64,000 nt of DNA. It comes from Globodera rostochiensis (Eukaryota; Nematoda; Chromadorea; Rhabditida; Heteroderidae). The notes below the pieces were generated by a model that was not told where the DNA came from, did not search any database, and saw nothing but the letters and a program-made list of their open reading frames with translations. The first letter of the stretch is position 1. Every line of letters begins with the position of its first letter. A program made the translations under genes and the position numbers. Shown piece by piece: positions 34,070 to 45,149 of the stretch. The stretch spans positions 4,168,745 through 4,232,744 of the forward strand of contig JAEVLN010000003.1 of assembly GCA_018350325.1 (NCBI GenBank). The letters run 5' to 3'.

Positions 34070-35300
34070 ATTAAATTGTTTGGACCCCTAAACTACACAA
34101 GTCCCTGGCCAACAAAAACAACGCTTTACCCCCCGCTGAACGTTTTGCATTCCCCCCCCCCCCCGTCAAATATTTCCCTTTCATAAATTCTGTGAACAAA
34201 AAGCATCTCCCCCCCCCCCCCCCCACCCGTCCATCTTTTTTTAATCTTTTTGTGTAAATAGCCAATTTTAGTCGGCGATCGGAGGGAGGGCAACAATTCC
34301 CCTCACTCTCTGCCCCCGCATTTCGTCTAACCGTCTCGCCCTGCCGCAATTCCTTCTTTCTCTAATTGTCTTACCGCGTTGTGTTCCGCCCGGCGGCGTC
34401 TCCAGACATTTATTTATTTTCACTTACGCTTTTCTCCACTTTAGCCGTCCACTAAGCCTAAAAGTACCATCCCTACTTATTAATTATAATCCAAAATTAG
34501 GGTTGAGCGGGACCGGGACGGGTCGGAATTTCCCGGGTTTTTCAGGTCCCGGCAGGGATGCGATCGGCAATACACAAAAACGTGGAAAACGAGTTCAAAA
34601 CCGTGGAAAAACGTGGCAAAATTTTTCAAAAACGTGGCAAAAAAACGTGGCCATTTTTAAGCCTTTAATTTAATCTTAAATTGCTCGACCAATCATTAAC
34701 TAGCATATTTATCACCACTTTTCACCATTTTGAGCAAATTTGGCTGAGTAAGGAAGTAATTATGCAGAAATTTTTTTTTTGGGGGGGGGGGGGGGGCAGT
34801 TGGGGGAAAAAGTCAATGTTTAGGGGTGTTTTACCTTTTCATTGCATTTTTGTTAAGAAATTTTCAAAAATGCAATTTTTTTTACGAATTATGCTTTCGT
34901 GGGGGGGGGGGGGGGGGGGGCGGCGGCGCCGATAAGCGCCGCCGAGAAAATTTTTAATTTTTGACTCTCTGTTAACAGATTTGCAACCAAATTTTATAAA
35001 TGGCCGTATTTGAATTTTTTTTGGAAGATTTTACAAGATTTATTAAGAAAAATAAGTCCAAAATTGGTGAAATGGATATTTTTGAATAACAAAAAAATTT
35101 TTTGTTTTACAATTGGACATTACAGAAAAAAATCTCGCCTTGAAAAGTCCTGGAACCGGTCCCGGTTGAAAATCTTGGTCCCGGTCCCGGTTTTTCTGGT
35201 CCCGGCAAGTCCCGGTCCCGGGTTTTCCCAAAAGTCCCGGTCCCGAGTTTTCCCAAAGTCCCGATCCCGTCCTACTCTACTCATAAACTGAAATTTCGAA
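34070..35300. repeat. G/C-run and GTCCCGGT repeat cluster
   Basis: Several C runs (34150-34225) and G runs (34780-34797, 34900-34920), a GGCGGCGCCGATAAGCGCCG palindromic motif at 34920, and GTCCCGGTCCCGG arrays at 34500-34560 and 35150-35275 resemble the ends of the hAT-like element at 7846-8732. No gene recognised. Confidence 0.55.
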
Positions 35301-35681
35301 TAATCCCATCAAATAATAAACATCATCTTGGCGACAATGATTTTAAACCTTCGATGTTTTTTGTTTGGTACCATTCGAAAGCATTCATTTGTCAGTCTGT
35401 GGATGCTAAAAGTTAATAGGCGCTTCCACTTAACTAACAAAAGTTAAATGCGATTTTTTACATGTTTTAAGTAATTACTTTTTTGGAAAGAGACAAATTA
35501 ACTAGCTTTTGCTTGATCAAAGGTTGAACAAACTGAGAACTTTCGAATGATGCCAATATTATTTGGTGAAAGTCGTCACATCTCTGCTGGTCACACTTGA
35601 TCCAATAATTCCAGCGGCGTTTTAATCAGACATTTAAAAATATAATATTTAAATAATTTATTTTTTTACTTTTGTGTAAAA

Positions 35682-38600
35682 ATGGCTACACCGGCCACAA
35701 TTAAAAAGGTACATTTTGAATAAATAAAATGTAATTTATTTTGAAAAAGCCAAAAAAAATCGGGTACTTTCCCGTTTTGAGACCCCCTCTTGCTGGAAAC
35801 ATCATATATGGGTTTTCAATGGTGCTGATCAGGGATGGGCGGAATTCCGTTTTCCGTTGTTTTTGGCCCTTTTTTTCCGTTTTACGTTTTCCGTTAAAAA
35901 AAATATTTCCGTTTTTCCGTTTTCCGTTTTTTGAAAATAAATTTCCGCCCATCCCTGGTGCTGATCACGAATCTGACAATAAACCCTAAGTGTCTATCTT
36001 TTCCCCTGTTATTCTTAACCGATTCAAAAACTGTTTTAAAAGTCGAGCGCGCTAAAATTTTTGCTTGTTCCATCGTTTTCAGCACCTAAGAAACCCTATA
36101 AAAGCGGTTAGACAGACCAAAAGGAAAAAATTAAATACAAAATTCTAATTTTTGTTTTTTGATTTAAAAATGTTTTTTTTTTTCATCAGCTTGAGGAGAA
36201 GAAAATGTTGGCGCAGAAGCGCAGGGAGAAGCAGCAGCACCAGCTGCGCGCCGCTTATTCGGTAACAAATAATTCCATTTCCCCCCGTTGTGGACCAGAG
36301 AGTTCGGACCGGACAATCAATCGGACAGAGGGGACAATTCGACAACGAATGAAATTTAAAAAAACTAAAATCGACCTGAAAAGGGGGAAAACCGTGCGGT
36401 CGATTGATGGAGACCATGCCGTAAATTATTTTAAATCCTGGACAACAATTTGTACAAATTATCTCGCGAACGCCAATCGATTAGTGTTCGGCACGGAACG
36501 TTTTACTGCGGTAATTTTCGGTATTACCGATTGGGTATACCGACCAAAATAAATTTTGGGATTTCGGTTAACTTACCGATCGAGCCATTTCTGTTTACCG
36601 CGGTAATTTTCAAATACAAATTTGTAAACAATTACCGATCTTATTCTTGATACGGGTGGTTACGATTTTTCTCCTCTATGGCCGAAAATTGGTTTTTTAA
36701 AAATTTTTCACTGTCGGATTGTCCACTTCTGTCGGATTGTCCGGACCCTCTCGGGCCACCGAGATTCTCGATCGAAATCATGGTAATTTTTAATCGAGAT
36801 TTTCGATCGAAATCTCATCGATCGGTCCGCAAGTCCGGGTTCTATTGTCGTCGACCAAAATAAAGATTTGGGAGTCAAAATAAAATATCTTGTTAAATAC
36901 AAATAAATAATATGTGAAATGAGAAATGAGAATTCTATTGTAATTTGGCGTTATCTCATTTAGGTAATTTCAGAAATTTTAACCCTTTTTTCAAATATTC
37001 GTCCGATTCTTTGAAAAACAAATTGCGTTAAAACCGAACTAAAAGAGCAATGCTCGGGCATTTCGCTTAAAAAAGCACATTTAACCCCCCCCCCCCCCCC
37101 AAAATACCCCCGTTCTCTCCGTCAGAACAGCAGCGAACGCCGCACAGCGGACGAGTACAACAACGCCGGGGGCGACGACGACGGCGCCGCTGGGGATGAT
37201 TGGTACCCGCCGACGTTTCCGGTAATTTGTATTTTAGCTTTACGAATCTTTTAAAAATGATTATTATTTTCTTTGAACAAATTTTGTTCAAAAGTAATTA
37301 AATTTTCCTTCGTTCATTTAGGTTCTTCAGCCGCTTTCCGGCACTCGCCCAGTGTCGTCCCTCGATGATTACAAATTGGCAGAGAATGTGGGGCCTAATT
37401 TTGATGATTTTTGGGAGAATAATTAATTACCAATTTTTGTTTATTTGTTAAAAAATGGCATTTCCCTCCCTCACCCTTCCCCCAAGGCGTCGTTTGTGCC
37501 GCTTGCGGACGGGGCGCAGTGCTGGACGGTCACCATACGGGCCGACAATGTGATGTGCTTCAACGGCAAGACCAGCTTCTTGTCGCAGCTGTACCCGGTA
37601 AAACAAAACAAAAAAGAGAATTGATGACAATACAGCTTTTTGGGCAATCGGACTGTGCCAATTTTGACTAAAGTGCCCTTCTGCTTTCTGCACAGGTATC
37701 ATTGGTCGTGGACGGGAATGTGTACGGGTCCTTGGAGCATTACTACCAGGAGTGCAAGCTGTTCTCGTTGGTCAGCGTCCAGGTGTTTAGTCGCGCGTTT
37801 TGATTTTGTTTTTTATTTTGTACTAAATTAAAACATTGTGCCATTAATAAAAAAAAAATGTTTTAAAATTGATACATTTTTAAAACAAAAAGAGTTATCT
37901 CGTTTTAAACAATTTTTGTAAAGGCGGCAAAAACGTTGCGTTCCATCGGCGACCCGGTGGAGGTGATGCGGCACACCCGCAAAATGTTATCCGCCCGGGG
38001 GGTCAAAAAAGCGAAGGTGGGAAAAAGTGTGCCGTGCCATTTTATCCGTATCGGATATCGGAAATAATTCGGATTCTTACAAATTAGACTAGAGTTGATT
38101 GGTTCAGTTTTTTTTCAAAATTTACAAATCTTTGTTTTAATCCTTTCGTCCCGCTTTTTTTTCGCGATTTAAACAATTTTCAAACAAATTGTTGCTTTTT
38201 TTAGGTGGACGAGTGGAAGAAGTCGCTTGGTTTGTTGGTCACTGAACGTGCGATGCGACTCAAATTCGGCGACCAGCATCCGGTGAACAAATTTAATACA
38301 ATTTAATTTTTTTGTTTATTTCATATTTTTGTCTTGATTTTTAATTTGTTAAAAATCATATAAAATTTTTTATTTTGTTTTTAATGAACAGGACAGAAAG
38401 TGTTTTGCGCCTTTAAAAAACATTAAATTTTTGTAGGAATTGTGCGACAAATTGTTGGCCACCGGCGACACTCTGCTGGTCCAGACCATCGACCGGGACG
38501 CATTCTTCGCCGCCGGCGTTGGCGAGGACGCCGTGCGCGGGTGGGCCAAACAAAATGAGGGCAAAGTGTTCAAGGTGTACAATTTATTTAATAAATGTTT

Positions 38601-39213
38601 TAATGGATTGTATTTATATTTATCAATGCCTAACCCCCCGGGGGTTCATTGAAAATCGGCGAAATCACTCCTTACAGTTATGAGTTGGGTTGGTTGGTTG
38701 GCACTCCGATGTTGAAAAGTGGGGTTTGGGGTCTGGAGTAGGTTAGGCCGGGATCCCGAAAGTCGAGGACGGGGTTTCTCGAGGTTGAAGAGTCGGGGAC
38801 GGGGTTTCTCGGGTTGAAAAGTCGCGGTTTGGGGTATGGAGTAGGGTATGAATAATAAAAAGCTAATTTTTGTTTTACTCTTGACCATTACAACAACAAA
38901 AAATTCCCTTACCAGTCTCGGGTATCAATCCCGGTCCCGGTTTTTACCAAAATTCCCGGTCTCGGCCTACTCTAGTCTTGGAGAATCGGTGCCTGGAATT
39001 CAAATTATTGACGACCTTTTTGTTGCAGCTTCCAATCGAACTGACCAGCGACAGCGTCAAGCACATTCCGCTGGTTGCCACGCGAGGCAAAAATGTGCTC
39101 GGAGTGCTTGCGATGAAAGTGAGCAGAAAACCAATAAAAAGTAATTATTTATTTTGTTTTCTGTACAGATCCGAAACGAACTGCGCAACAAAAAGGCATC
39201 GATCGACAACTGA
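35682..39213 (+). CDS. NADAR-domain protein (ADP-ribose-linked glycosidase fold)
   Basis: Eleven exons, every intron phase 0, give 300 aa: 35682-35708, 36190-36261, 37126-37221, 37322-37387, 37487-37597, 37696-37782, 37924-38016, 38205-38282, 38437-38574, 39029-39118, 39169-39213. The N-terminal third is charged (EEKKMLAQKRREKQQHQLRA) then acidic (GGDDDGAAGDDWYPP). The NADAR/YbiA-type domain (about residues 135-295) shows FNGKTSFLSQLYP, the conserved GSLEHYYQECK, a TERAMRLKFGD block, LLATGDTLL, RDAFFAAGVGE in the place of the usual D-x-x-WG, and GKNVLGVLAMKIR matching N-x-LG-x-x-LM. The family acts on ADP-ribose/NAD-related N-glycosidic bonds in bacteria. The WG-to-FA change in a conserved patch leaves activity open. 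Intron 4 uses AAT|GTGGGG as donor in my model because reading on meets a stop. Confidence 0.85.
35830..35957. mobile_element. 128-bp hAT-like MITE with 8-bp TSD
   Basis: Termini CAGGGATGGGCGGAA and TTCCGCCCATCCCTG are perfect inverted repeats. The flanks are the exact 8-bp duplication GTGCTGAT (35822-35829 and 35958-35965). The interior is CCGTTTTCCGTTTT-type simple repeat. It landed in intron 1 of the NADAR gene, splitting an older repeat that contains GCTGATCACGAATCTGACA. Confidence 0.92.
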
Positions 39214-39698
39214 CGGTAAATTTGATTGCCGATTTTTGAATTATTGTGAAGCACTTTGGTGCTAATTGTTTGTTATTGGGTGCTCTTTATCATTTCTAAA
39301 CATAATTTTCAGATTTCTGGTGGCGATGATTAACTAATTGATTGATCCGATTAATGACGGGTGAACTTTGATCGGTTTTCACTATTGATCTGACCTTTGT
39401 GTTTTTTGCTCACCTATTATTGATTGTTTTTAAAATAAAAAACTAAACGCGAAAATAAAAAGTGGACTATAAAAATCATATTAAATAGGGACCTCAATAT
39501 AATTAAGTATTTTAGATTATAATTAATAAGTAGGGATGGTACTTTTAGGCTCAAAGAATCTCAAAATAGACGCCTAAAATAGGTGAGAAAAAGTGCCAAA
39601 ATAGGCTCCAAAACACCGAGTTCATAAGCAAAAAATAGGTGTAAAAAATTGTTTTTTTGGGGGGGGGGGGGTTTGGAACTCATTAAAAGAACAAACAA

Positions 39699-40181
39699 AT
39701 TTGGCCAATTAAGTTCAACCCATTTGGCCAATTAAGTTCAACCCATTTGGCCAATTAAGTTCAACCCATTTGGCCAATTAAGTTCAACCCATTTGGCCAA
39801 TTAAGTTCAACCCATTTGGCCAATTAAATTCAACCCATTTGGCCAATTAAGTTCAACCCATTTGGCCAATTAAGTTCAACCCATTTGGCCAATTAAGTTC
39901 AACCCATTTGGCCAATTAAGTTCAACCCATTTGGCCAATTAAGTTCAACCCATTTGGCCAATTAAGTTCAACCCATTTGGCCAATTAAGTTCAACCCATT
40001 TGGCCAATTAAGTTCAACCCATTTGGCCAATTAAGTTCAACCCATTTGGCCAATTAAGTTCAACCCATTTGGCCAATTAAGTTCAACCCATTTGGCCAAT
40101 TAAGTTCAACCCATTTGGCCAATTAAGTTCAACCCATTTGGCCAATTAAGTTCAACCCATTTGGCCAATTAAGTTCAACCC
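39699..40181. repeat. 23-bp minisatellite, ~21 copies
   Basis: Tandem copies of TTGGCCAATTAAGTTCAACC plus CAT, nearly perfect. I see one substitution, an A for G near 39827. The array ends at CCCGGGTTC. Every unit contains the palindrome TTGGCCAA. It lies between the NADAR and CX genes and is preceded by a G run. Confidence 0.98.
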
Positions 40182-40530
40182 GGGTTCTCTCCCTCTCAGA
40201 TTGATTAATAATAAATAAGGGTGAAAGTCTGTCGCACAAAAAGAATTCCTCCCTTTTAAATTTCGATTTTGTACTCCCCAAAACAACGTCCTTTTAATGG
40301 CAAATAAATAATGTTCACTTTCATTTACTATTCAGACGAAAATTTTTTTATTTTCTTCTCAATCGATCAATTAAAGTTTGTTTTTAATTCATTAGTTTTA
40401 GCGGAACTTTTAACTTATTTTTTTAAGTTTAACCACTACTTGCCAAAAAAATTATTGGGAAAAAAATGTTTCATCCCCGCCAGCGAAAATTTCCCCCAAA
40501 ATTACTCAAACAAAATTTGCCATTCACAGA

Positions 40531-43357
40531 ATGATGCCGCACAAATGCCATCGACAAAAATGTTTTATTTTATTTATTTTTTTCATTAGCGCTTTAATTT
40601 CTCCGTGCCTTGGGGGCCGCGGCGGCGGTGGAGGCCGCGGCGGCGGTGGAGGCCACGGCAGAGGGTCCAGCGCAGCCCGAGGCAAGTTCTTGTGTTGCTA
40701 CTCGAGAATATATCGCTTGTTGCGAATCGTGCAAATTTTTAATGATTTTTTGAGTCTCAAAAATGTGAGTTAAGGGTTTTGTTAATGAGGATCGATCAAT
40801 AGCTGTGCCAACCCTGAGGCATTTTGCCATTTTTCTATATTTTACCTGTACCCTATAACCCTTACAGGTAGCGTCGGTTCCCGAGGTTCCACGTCAATCG
40901 GTCATTCCATCGGAACCGGGCCTGGACAGTGAGGGAGGGCATTTTTGGTTGAATTATGCCAAAAACCTTTTTCTAAAAATCTCAGCTTTGGAAGCGGCAC
41001 GGGGCTTGGTTCAGCGAGCCGAGCGGATTCCTTTAAAACGTCGTTCGTGAGCAGTTCGGCTGGTCAGTTCAGTTGGATGTTATTTTGTTCAAATTATTTT
41101 TATTTCCAAGAGCATTAATTTGAATAATAAAAGTTAAAACAAAAAATGAGTTAAATAATAAAAGTTGGAGTTGAGATTATTTTAAATAATTATTGAAAAT
41201 AAAAGAAAAATTGCAAATTCAATTGTTTAATGAGATTTTAAAATTTTCAGCGAATACTTACTACCATAACCAACCTTTTTATTACTACGGTAACCATTAC
41301 TATTTGGGTGGACATAGCGCGAGCAAATTGAATGCCGGAGAAATTCAAGTTTGGCATTATGGAATGCGTAAAATTCATGAAACGAACAAACTGTTTCAGT
41401 GTAAAATGCCCTTGGACACGCTTTTCAATTTGAATGTTTCGTTATCTAATTCAAGCAAATTGACAAATGAAACTTTGTCCGCTGTGACAAATGGGCCCTT
41501 CTCTATGACAAATGGAACTTGGCCATCCATATGGACAAATGAAGCACTCTCTATGACAAATGGAACTTGGCCAGCCATATGGGCAAATCAATCTCTCTCT
41601 ATGACAAATGCAACTTGGCCAGCCATATGGACAAATCAATCCCTCTCTATGACAAATGGAACTTGGCCAGCCATATGGACAAATGGAACTCGTCTAAAAC
41701 ATGTAAACAGAGAAATCCACACCAAATTAGTTGTTTTTTGTTGCTTACCGTATTTTTCCTATTAGTAACCCATGGGTTACTATTGTTCAAACCCCCCTCG
41801 AGGGGGGGTTACAATTAGAGAAATGGAGAGAGGGTTACTATTTTTCAATGTATTTTTTCTGAAAATTACCAATATAATTTTTTTGATAAAAAACATCATC
41901 ACAATAATAAAATTTGATATAAATTCACAATTCCACTGATCCATCACTAATAAATCCGTTTTCTTCGTCTTGCTCGACGTCAACTTCCTCAAATAGTCCT
42001 GCAATCCCTTCCGCCAAAATGTCAAATTCGGCCATTTAATGAAATTATTCTGAAAAATGCCAAATTTTTGAAAGTTACTTTGAATGATTTTGAAATATTT
42101 TCTGCTGCCGAATCTTTGCCTTGAACGGTGCATTCCAACTTACATCTGCTGCTTGGACGAATTTTGTGCAACCTGAACAACCAAACAGCTGTTTCATCTG
42201 CTGCATAAATATGGTGGTAAATGTTTGATTGACGCTGCCGCTGAATGTAAAGAATAAAATCTACAAGTTTCTTCTCATATTCAATTGGTGGCTTTTAACA
42301 AACAGTCGTAGGAATACGGACGCGTAAGTTATGCCGAAGCATAAACTTGTTAAGCCAACCACAGCTCGCCTTAAAACTCATATTAACTTTTTCCAAACAA
42401 CAAAAGCTCACTTTGAAAATTGTTTCCTCCTCATCTGCTTGGTTTGCGATCAGTAGAGCATGGATCTGAATTGTTCGTCGAGAAACTCGTTGATTACACG
42501 CTCGTTGTGTTCTGATCCATACAATCATTTGATCATCAAACTCTGTCGCGGAGATGTCGTCCAGCACCGTCAAGTCTTAAACGCTTTCCAGATTTTGATT
42601 CCCTAAAGTAGTAAATTATTTTTTAACAAATGACAATCAATCTACCGCAAAGAGAGCAGTTTTTGCTTTCGCTTTTGCCATTCTCTGATGTTCTGGCGAT
42701 CTATTTTAAACTTCCGACTTGCTTCATTAATTGAATGGGATTTGATGAAGTCGACGACTTCCAATTTTTCGTCGATTGTAAAAATGCGACGTTTTTTTGA
42801 AATATCACGCTGTTGTACTACCTCAGAATCTTCGTCACTCATTTTTCTATTAGTAAAACGCAAATTTTAATGTTTTAATGTAAATAAATGGTATGGCAAA
42901 AAATAGAAAATATGTTGGGACTTAGGTAGGTATATAATTTTAAAAGTTCACGCCTTGGGAGGGGGGGGGGTTACAATTAGAGAGGGGTTTCAAATGGAGA
43001 GTGGGTTACTATTTTTCAATCCCCCCTCGAGGGGGGGTTACAATTAGAGAGGGGTTTCAAATAGAGAGTGGGTTACTAATAGGAAAAATACGGTATATAA
43101 CTTTCTCAAAGACTTTTTTTGATCAGATCGTTTGGACGTGCAAAAAGAACGTTGCGCAATGTTGCGGCATTGAATGTTGCCCCATTTCTGATGCGACGGG
43201 GGCAAATGACGACGGTTCCGTCGGCGGAATAATGTTTTTAGTGCTGGGGTGCGTGATTATTATGGTGTTGTGCTGGATCATAGAAAAATTGGATTTTAGA
43301 GCTTTTATCTTTAGAAATTTTCGGAAAAATGCTAAAAGTATTGTTGAAAAATTGTGA
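40531..43357 (+). CDS. glycine-rich CX-module membrane protein
   Basis: Five exons join exactly to 323 aa: 40531-40681, 40868-40928, 40986-41062, 41251-41702, 43127-43357. There is a signal peptide (CFILFIFFISALISPCLG), then Gly-rich sequence (GGRGGGGGRGGGGGHGRGSS; GSVGSRGSTSIGHSIGTG), then a Tyr/His-rich part (YYYGNHYYLGGH). Next come four 16-residue repeats (SMTNGTWPAIWTNQSL type) holding several N-glycosylation sequons. Exon 5 carries the Cys pattern of the nematode CX module (WTCKKNVAQCCGIECCP), a TM helix (GIMFLVLGCVIIMVLCWII) and a short basic tail. Exon 1 ends GAG|GCAAGT, a strong GC-AG donor. It is probably a type I surface or cuticle-associated protein of unknown role. Intron 4 (41703-43126) is almost entirely a transposon. 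Confidence 0.87.
41505..41695 (+). repeat. 48-bp coding repeats in the CX gene
   Basis: Four in-frame copies of a 48-bp unit coding SMTNGTWPAIWTNQSL-type sequence, differing at a few codons (PSIWTNEAL, NATWPAIW, IWTNGTR). Variants keep the NGT/NAT/NQS sequons and the W-P-x-I-W core, so selection on the protein is likely. Confidence 0.9.
41748..43093 (-). mobile_element. Tigger/pogo-type DNA transposon, decayed
   Basis: Terminal inverted repeats CCGTATTTTTCCTATTAGTA / TACTAATAGGAAAAATACGG are flanked by TA dinucleotides (41746-41747, 43094-43095), as for the Tc1/mariner/pogo group. The subterminal regions carry CCCCCCTCGAGGGGGGG palindromes. On the minus strand it encodes an N-terminal HTH (42863 to about 42650: TIDEKLEVVDFIKSHSINEA...), a CENP-B-like HTH (42573-42295: ending FMLRHNLRVR) and near 42200-42080 a tail GCTKFVQAADVSWNAPFKAK that fits the C-terminal DDE block of this family. 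The reading frame is broken between blocks, so it is inactive or heavily intron-split. It fills intron 4 of the CX gene. Confidence 0.88.
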
Positions 43358-43535
43358 AAATGGCAAACTATCAAAATCCCAATACGAATTTGCAAGACTT
43401 GACCGGGTTTTAACAAATTCTTTAATTAAACAAATAAATTAAATTGTTTAAACAATTTCGTTAACATTGTTTTAATTAAATAAATGAATTACCTAATTCA
43501 TTTAAAAACAATTTTCTTAAAAGCATGAATTCATA

Positions 43536-44675
43536 TGATTTTAGCTTTTCCTTGATTTGCTTTTGCCTCTTTGGACGGTGTTGCTTTGAATCCGAAGAAG
43601 AAGGATGCAAGTGACTGTTGCCTTTCATGCTTCTGTTTCTGTGTCGAAATAGTGTAAATTGGGGTGTTGTATAAGTTCTGACACCTTCTGTCACCCCTTG
43701 ATAATTATACATTTTTAAATTCAACAAAATTATCAAGATTTGAAATATCCACCACTATGATCTATAAAATGTTGCCTTTTTTCTGGATATATTTTTGTCC
43801 CTTGTCTTTTGAATGGAGCTGAGCTATGAGCTAAAAAGCGACCATGCCCAAAATGGGCATTCGCGCACTACTTTTCCACGAATTTTCGTTTGACCAAAAA
43901 CCAAACCAGGCTCTGCAAAACCTTACTGAATCGAAGGGCCCGGGAGTTGTCTCGCCCCGCACGGTAAAGCAAAGGTGGGCAAAATCCCGTTATGGCCATG
44001 AGAACCTCAAAGATCACCTGCGGCCCGGGAGGCCGTTGCCCGCTTTTAAGGACTCCTATCTCGGGGAATTTTAGGCTGATCAGGCCCAGTTTTATTTTTT
44101 TGTGAGCTTAAACATTCCTTATCAAGTCTGCAAAAATTAAAGATTTTTCGTTCAGCAAAAAATTTTCTGCGGTATTTTGAATTGTATTGTCAAAAATTGT
44201 CCCTAAAAAAGGCCATTTTTGCCCCAAAATTTCTGCTGGAGCAAAATTGGGAGTTTCATAAAAAATTAAGGAGTGGAGCAATAAACCTCAAATTTTGCAT
44301 GAAGCTTCTCCCATCTATGTTCTCACTATCCAAAACTTCAAATTACGATAATCTTATACCGTAAAAGAAAAATAGAGTCCCAAACAAACCAGGTTCAAGA
44401 AAAGCAAAATTTGGTTTTTAGCTCATAGCTCAGCTCCATTCAAAAGACAAGGGACAAAAAATCCAGAAAAAAGGCAACATTTTATAGATCATAGTGGTGG
44501 ATATTTCAAATCTTGATAATTTTGTTGAATTTAAAAATGTTTCATATGATTTTAGCTTTTCCTTGATTTGCTTTTGCCTCTTTGGACGGTGTTGCTTTGA
44601 ATCCGAAGAAGAAAAGGAGGTTGATGCAAATGACTGTTGCCTTTCATGCTTCTGTTTCTGTGTCGAAATATTGTA
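43536..44675. mobile_element. mariner remnant with inverted ends, flanked by 130-bp direct repeats
   Basis: Inverted repeats of about 125 bp (43711-43835 and 44415-44540, for example CTTTTGAATGGAGCTGAGCT inverted at the right) enclose a plus-strand ORF at 43844-44074. The ORF reads MPKMGIRALLFHEFSFDQKP...VSPRTVKQRWAKSRYGHENL...RPGRPLP, a mariner-transposase HTH start (including the x-x-W-x-x-x-x-x-G and RPGRP blocks). It then decays. Outside the inverted repeats, about 130 bp (43536-43665 and 44544-44673) are directly repeated. On the minus strand the repeat reads SSDSKQHRPKRQKQIKEKLK, possibly a duplicated exon. Confidence 0.75.
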
Positions 44676-45149
44676 ATAGTTTGGTTTGTAGCCAGAAGGG
44701 ATGGCCATGGATACAAATTTTATTCCGATTTTGGTTGGACAGTACCGGTTAACCGGGTTTCAGAGACCCGGTTGGAACTGATGACCAATTAACCGACCGG
44801 TTTTTTCGGGTTATGATGACCTTATCTTTTAATCTATAATTAGTATCAAAATTTTAGTAAATATTTGAGTTGCCACAAAATTCAAACTGCCAGATTCTGA
44901 TGTTGAAAGATTTAAAAATACAATGATAAATCAAATTTAAAAATCCTTATTTAATATTCTTTTGCACAACGTTTCCAGCCAATGCTCACTTATTTATCGG
45001 ATGTTGTATTCACCGAGTGAAAATCCTTTTCATTCTTTTAATTTATGTAATAGTAATTAAAACAAAATACTTAGACCACCCTGAGGTAAAATGCAATTTC
45101 TAATGCTAATAAATTACATCTGTTGGTGACTTTAAAGTAACAGGTGGTT

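Noticed and set aside
39699..40181. CRISPR-like array
   Set aside because: The 23-bp units abut each other with no unique spacers, and the organism is a eukaryote. It is a minisatellite.
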